In this document: positions 24,081-36,914 of the stretch, piece after piece
Layout of the letters: each line of letters opens with the position of its first letter
How positions within the stretch are numbered: position 1 is the first letter of the stretch
Origin: Asterella californica
Taxonomy: Eukaryota > Streptophyta > Marchantiopsida > Marchantiales > Aytoniaceae
Reading direction: 5' to 3'
Assembly (NCBI GenBank): GCA_036924285.1
Contig: JAYKYS010000009.1
Location: 10,974,001 to 11,038,000 of the forward strand
Length of the DNA stretch: 64,000 bases
Notes under the pieces: model-generated
What the model saw: the letters and a program-made list of their open reading frames with translations, nothing else
Database searches by the model: none
Told to the model about the DNA's origin: nothing
Position numbers and translations under genes: made by a program

Positions 24081-26199
24081 AGAAGTTTAGAGAAAGGATT
24101 TTAGACTAACCATATCTGTATCGGACACTTTACGAGGGACCGTCCGTTATGGATTCTGACATTTGTCCAAAATGTCGTTCAGTACAGTATACTCCGTTTC
24201 TGCGCAGGAATAGGGACAAGAATGACAACGTGTCCACATGGACAGCACGAGAAACTGTGCAGCATTTGCTTTCACCAGCTTCGGAGCAATAAATATCTGC
24301 ACATGCACTAGTAGGTATTGAAGTGAAGAGTCAAATTTCACTGTAACTTGCTTCTCTGCACAATTTGGTTATCAGTGGTCACGCGGAAGGCGCAAGATTG
24401 CTTCATTCTGTCCAGGGCCCCTACGATTCAAAACTCTAGTGTGCTTGAGTAAGTTGTTTTCTCCGACACCTTCTTCCATTTGTGGTAAATCATTCTTTGT
24501 TTGCGTTGAATGAATGAGGGTTGCCAAGTTGCATCTATCTGGCAACAACGAGAAGCGTCTAGTTTCATCAGCGCGGACACGATGATGGGTGGTCGTCTTC
24601 CTTAGCAGTGGTACGAAACGTGTCGGCCAAGTTCTTGATCGTTAGTATTTCGTTCAAGTCGCTCCTGTGGTTTGTAGGGCGGTGTGTGGCTTTGTCAAGA
24701 CCAATTCGTCACTGGCCAGTGAGTTCAGTTCTTCATCGCTCTAATTCGTCGAGGGTTTAATTTCTCTCTAACGATGCATTTATTCCTATCATGGAACGAT
24801 CCTCCTGCTTCCTGGACCATGCATATGAAGCAGACCTGCTCCTCTGTGTGACGTGTTAATGACAGGATCGTGGCTCACGGGACACTTGGGTGATCACACA
24901 GATTCACGCTCCAGCGGCAAGACCCTAAACTCCCCTGCACTGTTGCAGGTTGACGTGCAATTTGCCCGTCCTGCAATACTTTCCACGTCCTCGAAGGTCT
25001 TGAAATATGTATGAAGTCCGTGAGGAATGGCATTTGTTACATGAGATTGTCCATAGACGAGCTGAATTTACTAGCACGTCCTTTTACCACAAAACTTCAT
25101 CCTACAATGTAGACGAGTTAAACTTTCAAACTTCACTGTGAAATGAAGTTTGAACTAATTTTCAGAGATGATTCCAAATGATTCGAAACTAAATTCCCAT
25201 CCACGGAATTACTTCAAAATCAAATTTATTGGTGTATTAATTTGAGCACTGTGGTTATGGTACCTTACGGTTTTGTTACTAGTTCATCCAATGAGTGCAA
25301 AGTTTCTGCCTATTTTCATAGGCAGGCTAGCATTTCAGTATAGGTTCCTCTGTTTTCTACAGAAAGTTATACGAAGGTGAACGTCAATCTGCAAGACTGC
25401 TCCCCAGTTGCTCACAAGTCATGACTAAATTTTATTTTAGTTCTTTTGTACTCGCAGGCAGAAGGTGGGTGCCTGCAAGGAAAGGCAGAGCCTTTACAAG
25501 CAGTTCAAAGCACAGCAAAAGAATTGCACCAAGCTATCTCCTTTTCCAGATAGAATATCAGAAGATGTTAACAATTTATGATATATCAATTAATCATTAA
25601 ATTTAAGAAGAACTCTAGAGTTTAAGCAAGCCATTGAGAATCTAAATGTGAGAAATTCTTTAAGGGTTTTAAAAGGATTATTAGACTGTTATTGTTACTG
25701 TCTTTGGTGCAGTGATTTCTTTGAGAACGTGAAAGTGGACTTGGAGAAGTTCGTTATGAGTTTGCGATCGATAGTTTGTTGATCAAAGATTTTACGTGTT
25801 CGAGTTATACATATAGCACATAAGAGTTCAGAGTGAATTTATTTTCAAACTGTTGCTTCCTCTGGTAGCATTTGAGATCTAAAACCAAATAACTTGTGTT
25901 CAACTTTGAGAGAGTCTAGTTTCCAAGAAAGAATGTGTCTCTCAAAGTGCTCTTCTATATGTTTCTAAACATCGTAAGCTCTAGTGCACTCTACTAAGCA
26001 ATGTATTTCAGTCTCATTTTCTTGACATCATATGTATTCATCCGAATGTTTAAATTTAACCACTTTAGATCCTATCATTAACGTTATGGAGAGAACCTTA
26101 TATAAGAGTTGTCTACTTTCTTTGTCGAGGATAGGGTCATGTATGTATTCAAAAATCAGAGATCAGTCTATTGTACTGTCAAGTCAACTTTTCCATTTA
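24081..26199. other. Intergenic, nothing recognised
   Basis: Two kilobases with no supported gene, RNA or repeat. Short open frames exist but carry no recognisable motif. Base composition falls toward AT from about 25.5 kb onward. Confidence 0.4.
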
Positions 26200-26839
26200 T
26201 CACATAATGGAAGAGAAAGGGTCTTGACTTCTAGTGCTTGCCTTAACAATCGTACCGAAATGAGATTGATAAAGAAGATTTTTTAATCTAGTTTGTGTTC
26301 TGTCCACTCTGGGATAAATATAATTTCCTATATATTCAAGTTTTGGAGGTAGTTTGAAGTTTGCAGTAGTCAACACAAGAGAAGGAATAATATTGCATTT
26401 ATTTACACAAATTTTGCGGAGGTGTGTGGAAAAGAGTATTAGATTATTTTTGTCAACTTGATACTGTTCTGTCCAATATTTATGGGGAATATCGTCGGTG
26501 ATTTTATATAATATATGTGGATTGTCAACTGTTATAAGACGATTACATATCACTCACGAGTCCCAAGGACATTGCAGTTAAGTTTTGTACATTAGAACTA
26601 AGTGCCAGGTACATGGGATCGCATTCAGGATCAAAATTAGTCGTCTTGTAGTTTGGAGACCAAATTGCTGGAATAAGGTATTTATTTCTAAGGAACAAAG
26701 GTATTTTTTTTGTGACTTCTTGGAAGAGTTGATAGTTAAAGAGAATGTTCTTTCTCATTAATTGCTGATCTATCTTGAGGTTACCATACACTTTATCTTT
26801 ATCATCTGTAATGAATCGGTTGAACCAAAGAGATTTCAT
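26200..26839 (-). pseudogene. Unidentified AT-rich coding remnant with a frameshift
   Basis: Two minus-strand frames, 26543-26839 (98 codons) and 26200-26553 (117 codons), overlap by 11 bp in different frames and together read as one protein-like segment: MKSLWFNRFITDD..., then an Ile/Asn/Lys-rich part with DDIPHKYWTEQY and LPPKLEYIGNYIYPRVDRTQ. A single-base shift near 26550 would account for the split. Further stops follow after 26200. Composition is distinctly more AT-rich than the host genes. I do not recognise the family; a decayed mobile-element or virus-derived protein is possible but unproven. Confidence 0.35.
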
Positions 26840-27229
26840 ATTTAGATATCAAAAATCCAAAGGAGGAGGAGTAAAGATTATGCTTTCAAGCTACGCTCTG
26901 AGAAAACTTCTCCAACGATTAGAGGAGTGGAGAGGAGAAAATGTCAAAGGATGATTGTTCATGGAGGACAGCATGGAAAATGGCACTGATTTTGTTATTT
27001 CGAGTAGTTCATTAAGACATCCATAATCCTTATTTTTTTTGGAATTTTGTCATGGTAATTTCGATGAAATTTTGGTCAAACTTCTGTAATTTCAAGAATT
27101 TTTTAATTTTTTTAATTTTTAAAAATATGAACAGAAATTGAAGAATATAACTCACACCGTCAAGAACTTATGGTTTAACGACTATGGTAATGTTGTGCTA
27201 CGTGACGTCCATATAGTGAAACAGATCTC
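26840..27229. other. AT-rich spacer
   Basis: No gene seen. It contains an AT-rich low-complexity patch at about 27095-27127 (runs of T and ATTTTT). Nothing else could be assigned. Confidence 0.4.
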
Positions 27230-27565
27230 TCGAAGACACTTCGAGTGTTATTTCCAAAAGAAGCTGCACCCGAGCTTACCAAGCTAGGTACGAGTTAAGC
27301 TAGGGTTGAACTAGACAAGCTGCTCCTTAGCTTGAGTTAAAATATCACTTTGAAGAGGAGTGAAAGTAGCAGAATACGGAGCTCGTTGAAGAGAGTGACC
27401 TTGTGTCTTCAATTATGAGAAATAACATTCTATGCAATAGTTAGTGCAATTTTAGATTATGAAAAATGTGAAAGAAAAATCCGTCGATTTTGGCTTGTGA
27501 CTTGGATCCATAATCTGAAGGTACAAGTGCGTGGATGTTAATCAGTACTATAGTTTTGACTCTTT
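27230..27565 (+). repeat. LTR-like fragment related to 45.56-45.9 kb
   Basis: This segment shares an ordered series of blocks with 45600-45895 in the same orientation: AAAAGAAG.TGC, AACTAGACAAGCTGCTCCTTAGCTT (there CCAAGCTAGACAAGCTGCCCC), GAAATAA, TCTATG/TTCTAGATTA, and GTGACT..ATAATCTGA.GG. It may be the 5' LTR of the older gypsy element whose 3' part lies at 44.36-45.9 kb. Divergence is high. Confidence 0.45.
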
Positions 27566-27659
27566 ATTCATTAAAAATGGAGTTGTACAAAAAAGTTAAC
27601 ATAGAAAAAATTAGTAAGGAATGTAGATGTAATTTTCTTTAAATTGATGTATGAGTTCA

Positions 27660-28125
27660 TAGGTTTCTTCGAGTCATACCACTTGAGCAACAGAGCATGT
27701 AGTAGTGCGATCTTCAGTGCTTGAAAACCTATTTCTTACGATGTTCTTCACATCCATTTCTTTTCTTTGCCTAACAAAGCATTTAGTGTTTGTACAATCT
27801 TGACAAAATTCTTAACAAATCTATGATTAAATCCTATCAATCCCAAGAAGCTCTTAAGTTGGGTCTTATCTTCTAGAGCCTTCCACTATTGAATGACTGC
27901 TATGTTATCGATCATTACTTGTATGCCTTCTGCTCTCACTTTGTGTCTTAAGTAATCCACCTATGTCTTGTCAAAATTCACATTTTGAAATTTTGACGTA
28001 CAATTTATTATTGCAGAGTACTTGGAGGACCTCTCTCAAATGATGCACATGCTGCCTCATAGTTTTGCTATAGACTAGAATGTCGTCAAGAAACACAACG
28101 ATTGATCTGTCTAAATAAAGATAAA
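27660..28125 (-). pseudogene. Ty3/gypsy reverse-transcriptase fragment
   Basis: Read on the minus strand, the segment contains [13 protein letters not shown], the catalytic-site and downstream block of gypsy reverse transcriptase (the usual YxDD appears as FLDD), followed by [10 protein letters not shown], a degraded KCEF block and GLIGFNHRFVKNF, the conserved step toward the RNase H domain. In-frame stops occur (for example after CEF). Both ends are truncated. It points opposite to the large gypsy element to its right. Confidence 0.7.
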
Positions 28126-28129
28126 ATAT

Positions 28130-29600
28130 GTCATTCATCAGACCTCATGAAAGTCCCAAGTACGAACGACACAACTTCTTATATACAATTTCATCCGAAG
28201 ATGACGGATCTCACTTCCTAAGAAGTAGGAATAACATCTTCGTCGACCGATCATGTCCTCTAGAATGTGGAACGGAAGTATCTCTTCTATCTTACTGCAA
28301 TTCCTTAGCTATACTACTCAATGACAGTTTTACTATCTCTCAAATCTCTCTCATCTTTCTAACTATCCTCTCAGCTATTCTAACTATTCTACTCTTCGTC
28401 GAAAGATCTATCGCTGTTGTCATTTTTGTAGGCGTAGGCATTTCAGTAGCCCCTTCTTTGAAGTGTTGATCTTGGTGGTGAAGTACGAAGTCAATACTTC
28501 GTCAACTTTGCCACGAAGTTCTTTTGCCTCTTACACCGTCAAAGTCTTCATCTCTTCGGCCTCCACAACCTGACTTCAATATCGACTACCTTGTCTCGCA
28601 AACTAACCCTCTCTGACTTCATGTCATGATACCTCGAAGCCATCAGGTTTAACTTTCCAAGTCTGAATTTGATGGGAAGATTTCACCTGCTCTTCACACT
28701 TCGCTTGGAATAAAGCATCCTTCTTCGAAGTCATCTTTTTCATCTCTTTCGAAATCTCCTCCAACTTCGTCATCAGCTGATGCTTCTCTTTCAACTTTTA
28801 CGTCCGAAGTACACAGAGTTCATCAATTCCAACAAGGTCAATGGTACCTTTGCTTCATCTTTGAACATCTGCTGCTGCATGTCTAACTCTGCGAGGATCG
28901 ACAACGCGACTCCACTCAAGAACTTCTAAGTGTGCTCTAACATCTACAACTCCTTGCCAATACTTCACGTCCCCTGAGCAGAAGTCGTCGCTTTGTCACG
29001 CTGTGAAGTACGAATTTCTTAGGGATGAAGTCTTGCTCCTTGGCTCTCCTTTTGAAGTTCGATTGCGCTCGAGTTGACTCTCCGAAGTACGAAGTCCTCC
29101 TACTCCACACCTTCTTCTTGATCACGACTTTGTCTCGACCTCACCTTGCTGACAATCTCCACCGATGAAGATTTCTGTGGCACCTAAGGTTCTTCCTGTT
29201 CTTCACGATCATCAAGTTTTTCGTCTGAAGTCTCTGTTACTAACTTCTTCGTCTTCTTCTTTCTTCTCGAAGTAGCCTCTCCTGATGTCCCGTCTTCAGC
29301 TCTTCGTCTCTTCGCCCGCATGGTTTTGTAGAAGTCACGGGTGTCTCCACATTCTCCCTTCTTGATGTCGGCTCTAAGTTCAACTCTTCTATCTCCAACG
29401 CCTTCGGTCCATATAAGTCTTCTTCAGCCGGTGTCAGGAGATGCATACCTCGATAAAACGCCGTAGCAAAAGCTGCGAAGTACATTGATCCGCCGTCGTC
29501 GAAGGTGCTATACAACTTCTGGATGTGCAAATGAAAGATCTTTGTCCAATGGGTCTTCCTCCTCATCAATATCAACGCAATGAAGTGTACCTATCAGTTA
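28130..29600 (-). pseudogene. Probable retroelement gag-like region, degenerate
   Basis: Minus-strand frames (28937-29125 and 29240-29575) carry protein-like sequence such as YFAAFATAFYRGMHLLTPAEEDLYG and charged, Arg/Glu-rich stretches (coiled-coil-like), with several stops. The segment is rich in GAAGT/ACTTC words. It lies upstream, on the minus strand, of the reverse-transcriptase fragment at 27.7-28.1 kb, so it may be the gag part of the same dead element. The family is inferred from position and composition only. Confidence 0.35.
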
Positions 29601-29689
29601 GTCAGGTATGAAGTCATGTAGGACTCGAAGATGGTATTCAAGGCCCGTGATTGCCTTTCTGAATGAGTCTCGGTAACAAAGCACCTTGA

Positions 29690-30111
29690 AGCTATTCGTA
29701 TCTACTGGCATCTGTGTGAACAACTCGGTGTACTTTGTCACTTCTCCGAAGTCGATCGAGTCGTGTTGTCATACATCAAGTCGTCCTCGAAGAGATGTTC
29801 GGTGTCAGGTTGGTCGACAAGTTACAGACTTGGAGCCGTTATTGTTTAGGGAAAAGCTTTACACAAGTAGACTTCGTGACATAGGTTATTATCTGAGTTC
29901 GTTGGAGAGGCAAGAGGGATAGAGCAAAGTAGAGTTTAGAGAGATAAAGAAACAAGCATACAACTATCTTCTATGTGATGGATACTTTTGGAGATGACCA
30001 CATATGAGATATGAGATGTTCATACGAGTAGTGGACGATCTGCATACTAAACAACAACTAATGAAAGGAGTTCCATGATACCTTGTGGTATGGACATTGA
30101 GAGATTTGAGC
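29690..30111 (+). pseudogene. Older gypsy element, RNase H-integrase linker, left of the split
   Basis: The plus strand reads YYLSSLERQEG, then YNYLLCDGYFWR and a region with LHTKQQLMK followed, after a frame change, by EFHDTLWYGH, which looks like the first half (His-His) of an integrase HHCC zinc finger. The other half (YWWKGLYRDV...C..C) starts at 44356. The gypsy element 30112-44355 therefore lies inside this integrase. Upstream parts (about 29690-29800) are uncertain. Confidence 0.6.
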
Positions 30112-30976
30112 TGTAACAACCTATGTTACACATAGGAAGTTTGTCTAATAGTAAGGTGTTTAGTTATAGTTAAGTGTGGAGAATGTTTATTTGCTGCCCA
30201 AGTACTTTAAGGAGATATCAAGTTAGTCATGACTAGCTAACATTAGTTATGATAAAATTTAGCTGTACTTTTGAGCAGAAATCAGATATTTGCTAAAGAG
30301 TGAGCACTACTATCTTGTCATCTTGTCTAAAAGGTAGAAAGGAGGTGGAAAATATCCTTTATCTCCTTTTTGACTTGATATTAGTGGTTGGATTAAAGTT
30401 GTGGACTTTGTGGGCATTAAAAACAAGAAGAGATTCCACATGTCTCCTTTTTAATGGGTCCTAGTGTAGAGGGGGGGCGGAAATTCGAGATTCATTGAGA
30501 ATATTCCAAAATCCTTCTAGAAGTTGTTGACTTTGAAGGAATAAGCCCATGTGAAAAGGTAACAAGTCCATGTGATTAATGCTTTTACCTTAAGTAATAT
30601 CTTAGTAAAACCCGGTAAAAATAGTTACGACTAAGTTACCGGAAGATATCAAAGTAAAAACCTAGAATGTATAAATAGAGGAGTAGAGAAGAGCTTCTCA
30701 TCTTTGTTTTCACATCGTCGTAATGACAACTTGAGTAATATAGAGAGTGTGTGATATTTTAGCATGTGAGAACTTGAGTGACGTCATTAGAATGGAATTT
30801 TAGTTGATGAGTTTATGGGTGTATGAATGAGTGAACTTAGCATTTTTCTCTTCAAGTTCATGGTGTGCTTCCATCAAAGTCATCAGAGGTGACCCCTGAG
30901 TGAGAGACAGGTCCGACATGTTGCAGATTCAAATCGAGGGGGGGTAGTTGATCGATAGGACCGCGGAGAGTTTACA
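30112..30976 (+). repeat. 5' LTR (865 bp)
   Basis: It starts TGTAACAACC and ends GTTTACA. GTATAAATAG at about 30670 is a good TATA box, consistent with the promoter. The first about 480 bp match 36915-37395 and the remainder matches 43946-44355. Confidence 0.9.
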
Positions 30977-30980
30977 TTTT

Positions 30981-30998
30981 TGGTTCCGTTGTCGAGAT
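30981..30998 (+). promoter_or_regulatory. Primer-binding site, tRNA-Asp-like
   Basis: Four bases after the LTR, TGGTTCCGTTGTCGAGAT closely resembles the tRNA-Asp-complementary site TGGCGCCGTTGCCGGGGA used by many plant gypsy elements. The few differences are probably decay. Confidence 0.65.
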
Positions 30999-31599
30999 CT
31001 CACTTGAAAGGATTGTTGAAAGATGTTTAGAGTTCAGTTTTATATTCGACAAAAAGAGATCATGAGAGAGCACATGGAGAGAACGTTGAGAGGAGAGAGA
31101 GCTAACGCGATGTTTTGCAACGCTAGAACCTTTCGTGTATCCCGTTGTGATCTATGATGCGTTCGAGGTCATTCTTTACATCTTGTTCACTTAGAAAGTG
31201 TTTGAGGAGAGTTGAAAGGGAATGAAACAAGAGTTGTAGAGAAAGAATGAGAGAGAAGTTATTAGAGGAGAAAAATTTCAAAGTTTAAGAATTCAGCTCT
31301 CTGGAAAATTTGTACAATCGTTGTCAGATTTTCTGTGTTTTTTATTTTCTTGTGATACTTTTCAGTATTCTAGATTGGCTGATAACCTATCTAAGACAAA
31401 AGAAATCTTGGGAAAAGGTGGTCTAGAGAGAGAGAGCTATGAATTTTCAAAGTTGAGGGGGTTTATTCGCGAGAGTTGAGGAATTTTGCTTTTTGGAAAA
31501 TTTTTATAGTCATTGTCAGATTTTCTGTGAATTTTATTTTCCTGTGAAAATTTCCAGTATTTCAGTTTGGCTGATAAACTAGAGAGCTAAAGGGAAGCG

Positions 31600-33060
31600 G
31601 GAGTTTACTGATTTAAGTCTTCGAGTGGATCCATCGTCACCACCGTCATTTCATCTTCTAAGAGAAGATCCTTGTCCAAGTTGTGGAGTGGATGATATAT
31701 CAAGAGGACACAAGTGCGTCGATGTGGCCACCCTACTTACGTCAGTAGTCGAGAAGTTGGACGAGACTCAAAGAGCTGAGACGGAGAAGTTGTCGACTTC
31801 AAAAGAAGACTCGCTGAGTTGTGATGGAATCGTCATTCGGATGATGAAGAAGACGATGATGCGACTCAGGCTCATGATTACCTTGGGAGAAGAAATTGCA
31901 CAAGAGGTGTTCTTACAACCATTTCTTTTCATTTTACCTATGGTAGATTATTCTCGAATGGAACTGGTGATGTTCGTACTCTTTTAGCGAGTAGTTATTG
32001 CACGAAAATTAGAAGGGTAGAAAGAGTAGTTACAAGATGGGGAAGTTATCAATGTTTCATTGGAAGGACAATGAAGATGTAGAACCATTTGTACGAGACT
32101 TCAAAAGAGGTTGCATCAGAAACAACGTGAGAAGGAAAGAAGAATGAGTGTCATTACTGCTAGAGTTTTTAGAAGATTTTGCTCTTACGTGGTATGAAGA
32201 TCGAGTGAAGAACAAGACACCTGGGGCAGTTGAGGACACATGAGAGACGTTGAGTAACGCATTCATCGAAGAGTTTCTTCCAAAAGAGAGTTATGAGAAG
32301 CTCATGATGGAGCTTACTCATTTGAAGCAACGGGACGACGAGAAAGTTCGACAGTATACCGAAAGGGTGGATAAGTTGGAGCAACAGTTTCGGACGGTTC
32401 TACGAAAGAGTGCAACGTGGAGCTAACGATGGCGGGGATTGGAGCAGTGTTGACCAAGAACTTGGTGGGAGGATTGAGACCTTCAATTCGAACCCAAGTG
32501 AGGTACGAGAAGCCATCAACCAAAGCGGAGGTCATCAAGATCGCAACAAATATGGAAGAGAGTGTGGATGAAAGGGATATCATCCAACCTCATCATGCCG
32601 TTCTGGTGTCGACTTCGACTCTTGGTTTAACCACAACGATAGCATCTGCACCATCACAATTGATGATCGTTTCAACGTCAGCTCCTACTCCAACGGTGAT
32701 GTCAAGACCATTTGTCCCTACAGCGATGTCTACTGCCACCTCTGATTTTCATGCTGAGTTGAAGAGCATCAGTGATACTCTTGCGGATCTCAAGATAAAC
32801 ATGATGCAGTTATAAGAATGGAGGAACAAAGGTGGAGGAGGAGGTCAAAGAGGTTACGACAACAATCTCAACCGAAGAAATCAAGGTAACTTTGGAAGCA
32901 CCCAAGGTAACTTTGGAGGAATCACATGCTGGACTTGTGGAGGTTCTCATTTTCAACGAAACTGTCCTAACAACGGAGCAAGGGGTGCTGAAGTTGTCAG
33001 ATGAATGCTGGTGGAGGAAATTCATCACAAGCACGAGACAAGAGAGTGGCTACTATTGAT
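31600..33060 (+). pseudogene. gypsy gag (capsid and zinc knuckle), broken
   Basis: The capsid-like region (about 32030-32430) contains LPSMFHWKDNEDVEPFVRDF-type and FALTWYEDRV, TLSNAFIEEFLP and LKQRDDEKVRQYTERV blocks characteristic of the retrotransposon gag domain, with in-frame stops near 32145 and 32240. A frame change near 32420 leads into 32417-32815. A CCHC-like knuckle CWTCGGSHFQRNC lies at about 32927-32965; its Cys-His spacing is one residue shorter than usual. The N-terminal part from 31625 has no recognised domain. Confidence 0.7.
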
Positions 33061-33174
33061 GTAGTGCAAGATCCTATCTATGAGAAGGGAGAGAGCTCGA
33101 ACTCATCTCATGCACTGGTGGAGCTTTTAGCTCAAGAAAGAAAATGAACTCGATTTTCTGATGAACCAATTTTC

Positions 33175-36100
33175 ATGGAGGAGTCACCAAGTAGAAGTAC
33201 TCGCTCGAGTATTGTTTCGAGTGCATCAAGAGAGCCAAGAAGGAAGTTGGGGATGGCAGATTTCACCATTTCATCTTCTCAAGCGGGATATGATGTGGTT
33301 GAAGATGTGGGTGCTCAGAAAGTCAACATCACTGTTGGACAACTGATCGCACTTAATCCCAATTTACGAAGAGAACTCAGAGGAGGACTGAGCTCTAAGA
33401 GAAGCAAAAAGAAGAAACCCAAGAGCAAGACATCAAAATCTGTGGGAGTTGGTGTGATGAATGTGCATGCTTCAGAGGTATGCACTAGAGCTTCAAAGAT
33501 TGAAGTTCAATTGAATGGTCACTACGTCTCTGACGTATTGGTGGATGGAGAGTCGATTGTAAATGCCATATCAGAGAGGTTGATGAAGAAGTTGAGGATG
33601 GAACCAACTCGTCCGGCTAGCATTGTCGTGAGGATGGCTAACAAGCAACGGGTAAGACCTCTTGGTGTGTTGGAGAAGGTGATCGTGTTTGTGATGGGAG
33701 TTTAAACATTGATGTCCTTTCAAGTGTTAAAGGACTCTAGTTATGATTTGCTCTTGGGTAGGCCTTGGTTGAGAGCTGTGCGCACCACTGATAGGTGGCA
33801 CAAGGGATACTTACGGATTGGACCTAGAGATCATAGAGTGATAGTACCTCTCTCGGGTGTTGGAGTTGTGACTTCTGACTCTGATAGACCTACTAGTGAC
33901 TACTAGGAATCTGATACAGAGGACGATCAAAGTGTCTCAGAAGTAGATACCAGAGATTCTTATGATCAAGAATCCTCGTCTGAGGACGAAGGATTTGATC
34001 GGGATGAATCATTACATCAGCTTAGTGCTATTGACTTGTTGCCTCGACCAGTAGTGGAGAAAGATCTTGACAAAGAAGAGTTGAGTGAGACAGAGATTGT
34101 GAGAAGACTCTCTATCTTGAAGTTTGGTATCAATGTCACTCAAGAGGAGAAAAGTAGATTCCTAGATATATTTCGAAAATATATCCATGTGTTTGCTTTC
34201 AGCTACAAGGATTTGAAGGAGGTGACTCTAGAGACTCATCAGATCGAATTGGAGAAGAACGCAAGACCAGTTCGACAGAAGCAGAGAAGAGTCAATCCTA
34301 CAACGGCAATGATGATCAAGGAGGAGATAGACAAGTTGAAGGAGGCAAGTTTCATCTACGAGGTGGAGAACTCAGAATGGATTTCACTCATTGTGATTGT
34401 CAAGAAGAAGAATGATAAGCTGCGAGTGTGCATAGACTATAATAAGCTGAATGCAGTTACAAGGAAGGATTATTATCCTCTATCATTTATAGATGAGATT
34501 TTGGAGGAAATTGATGATCATGAGTGGTACAGCTTTGGTGATGGTTATAGTGGGTATAACCAGATCAAGATAGCACAAGAGTACCAACAGTTGACTACTT
34601 CACTACTCCTTGGGGAACATTTGCATTTCGGGCGATGTTATTTGGACTGTGCAATGCTCCAGTCACGTTTCAAAGGTTCATGAACAAGGTGTTTGAACCA
34701 TTCATAGAGAAGTTTGTTCGTGATTTCATTGACGATTTCTGTGTGTACGAAAGAAAGGAGGATCACTTTGATCATGTGATCAAAGTTTTACAGCGGTTGG
34801 AGCAAGCCAACACTTCTCTAAATCCAGAGAAGTGCATCTTTGGTTGCGAAGAAGGTCTGTTGTTAGGACACATCATTTCCAAGAATGGGATTGCGGTAGA
34901 TCATGAGAAGGTGAAGAAGATTGTAGATCTTCTATTTCTGATCAACTTGACAAAGTTGAGACAATTTTTTGGCATTTTGGATATTATCGTAGGTTTGTCT
35001 TTTCCTTCTCAAACAAAGTAATAGCTTTGACTATATACATGAAGAAGTGAGTTGATTTTGACTTGATAGTGCATGATCAGAAGGCAAAGGAAGCATTTGA
35101 GGAGCTGAAAAAGGCATTGGTGACATCTCCTATACTTGCTAAACCTGAGTAGAGTAAAGCATTTATTCTATATACGGATGTCTCTAATGTAGCAATCGGA
35201 TATACATTAAGTCAGTTAGATGGAGATGGACATGATCATCCTATAGCTTATGCTAGTAGGCAGATGGTTCCAGCGGAGAAGAATTACTCCGTGACTGAAC
35301 GAGAAGGATTAGCGGCGATCTTTGGATTGAAGAAATTTCGACACTACTTGCTAGGAGGAAAATTTTCCATAGTCACAGATCACAAGGCTTTAAAGTATAT
35401 CTTTAATAAGCCTAATGCCGAAGGTCGTATTGCTCATTGGAAGATCCTTCTAACAGAATACGATTACGTGATCGAAGATAAACCAGGGAAAAAATATGCG
35501 AATGCTGATCTTTTGTCGAGGCTTATGATGATGAGGGAGAAGAACCATTTGATGATTCATTTCCAGACGAGCATCTGATGACCATCACAAGCATTGAGGA
35601 GATACCGGACGAGTACAAGGAAATCTAGAGTTCTCTTGCAGATGGCTCTTTTCCAGAAGGTATGCATACCCGAGAACGTAATACGTTGATCAAGAGATGC
35701 AAACCTTACACCATGGTGTAGAGAATTCTGTTTCATCAAGGAGCAGATGGGTTACTAAGGAGAGCAGTTGGTCAGAAGGAGGCGTTCAAGCTAATGCACG
35801 AGTTTCACGATGGAACTATTTGCGGAGGTCACTTTGCTCATAAGATAACAACCTTCAAGATTTTGGATGCGGGTTATCACTGGAGAAGGATTTTCAAAGA
35901 TTGTTTAGACTATTGCAAAACTTGCGACGTATGTCAAGCATTTGCTCTGAAGTCTACTAGAACACCTCTGTTAAGATTAAATTCCGTGTTAGGATCATTT
36001 GAGAAGTGAGGTATTGACTTTGTAGGTCCTCTTAATAAGACACCCCGAGGCAATAAATACATTGTAGTTGCTATTAACTATTGTACCAAGTGGGTAGAGG

Positions 36101-36912
36101 TTAGACCTTGGAGGGAGACTAATGAAACAAAAGTTGATAGATTCCTATGAGAGAGAATCATCACCAGATTTGGATGTCCGTTAGAGTTGATCTCAGATAG
36201 AGGAGGAGAGTTTGTAGGGAGCATGACTACTGCTATGCTACAACACTTTTCTATCAAGCCATGAGTAACGACCTCATACAAACCAAATGCTAATGATCTT
36301 GCGGAGAAGATCAATCTTACACTTTGTATGATGCTCGCCAAAGATGCTGGTGTTGAGACTGCGAAACATACTTGGGATAAGAGACTACATGCCATCTTAT
36401 GAGAGTATTGAACAACAACAAAGACTTCTACTGGGTACTCCTCATTTCGACTGGTTTATGGAGTGGAGTCCTAGTTGCCGATCCAATTCGAATTGGATAC
36501 TTTTCAAACTATTCAACGAAAGTTGAAGAGATCAAGGAGAGAAGACGTGATCAGACCAAGAAGGGAGCAACTCATGGAGTTGGAAGAGACCCGAGCGGTA
36601 GCAATGATCCAGATGGAACGAGCTCAGGCGTATCAAAAGAAGAGTTACGACAAACGATTGGACAAGAGGGAGATAAAACTTTTTCAGGTCGGAGATTGGG
36701 TAATGTTATATGATGCGATCAGATTCAAGAGGGCTAGGAAGAAGTTTCTTCCGAGATATTTTGGTTCTTTTGTTGTAGATAAGGTGTGGAGCAACTTCAC
36801 ATATGACCTTCAGGAGCTGGGAGGAAGGAGATTCCATGAAGTTGAAGTTGTTTCATCGACGAAAGTTCTCTCTTCACTCCGAGGATGGAGCGAAAATTTA
36901 GTCCGGGGGTAA
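33175..36912 (+). pseudogene. gypsy pol: protease, RT, RNase H, integrase, broken
   Basis: Protease region near 33530-33700 (VLVDGESIVN in place of the usual D-S/T-G). Reverse transcriptase 34036 to about 35020, with RVCIDYNKLN and the catalytic FIDDFCVY. There is a frame change at about 34610. RNase H 35160-35560 (YTDVSNVAIGY, TDHKALKYI, ADLLSRL). Integrase 35790-36900 with CKTCDVC of the zinc finger, GIDFVGPL, SDRGGEF and NANDLAEKIN as the three catalytic blocks. The C-terminal QVGDWVMLY block is followed by the 3' end. Stops interrupt it near 35151, 35626, 36008, 36148 and 36263. It cannot make a full polyprotein. Confidence 0.85.
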
Positions 36913-36914
36913 AA
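36901..36914 (+). promoter_or_regulatory. Candidate polypurine tract
   Basis: GTCCGGGGGTAAAA immediately precedes the 3' LTR and contains a purine-rich GGGGG...AAAA run, as expected for the plus-strand primer. It is imperfect. Confidence 0.45.
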
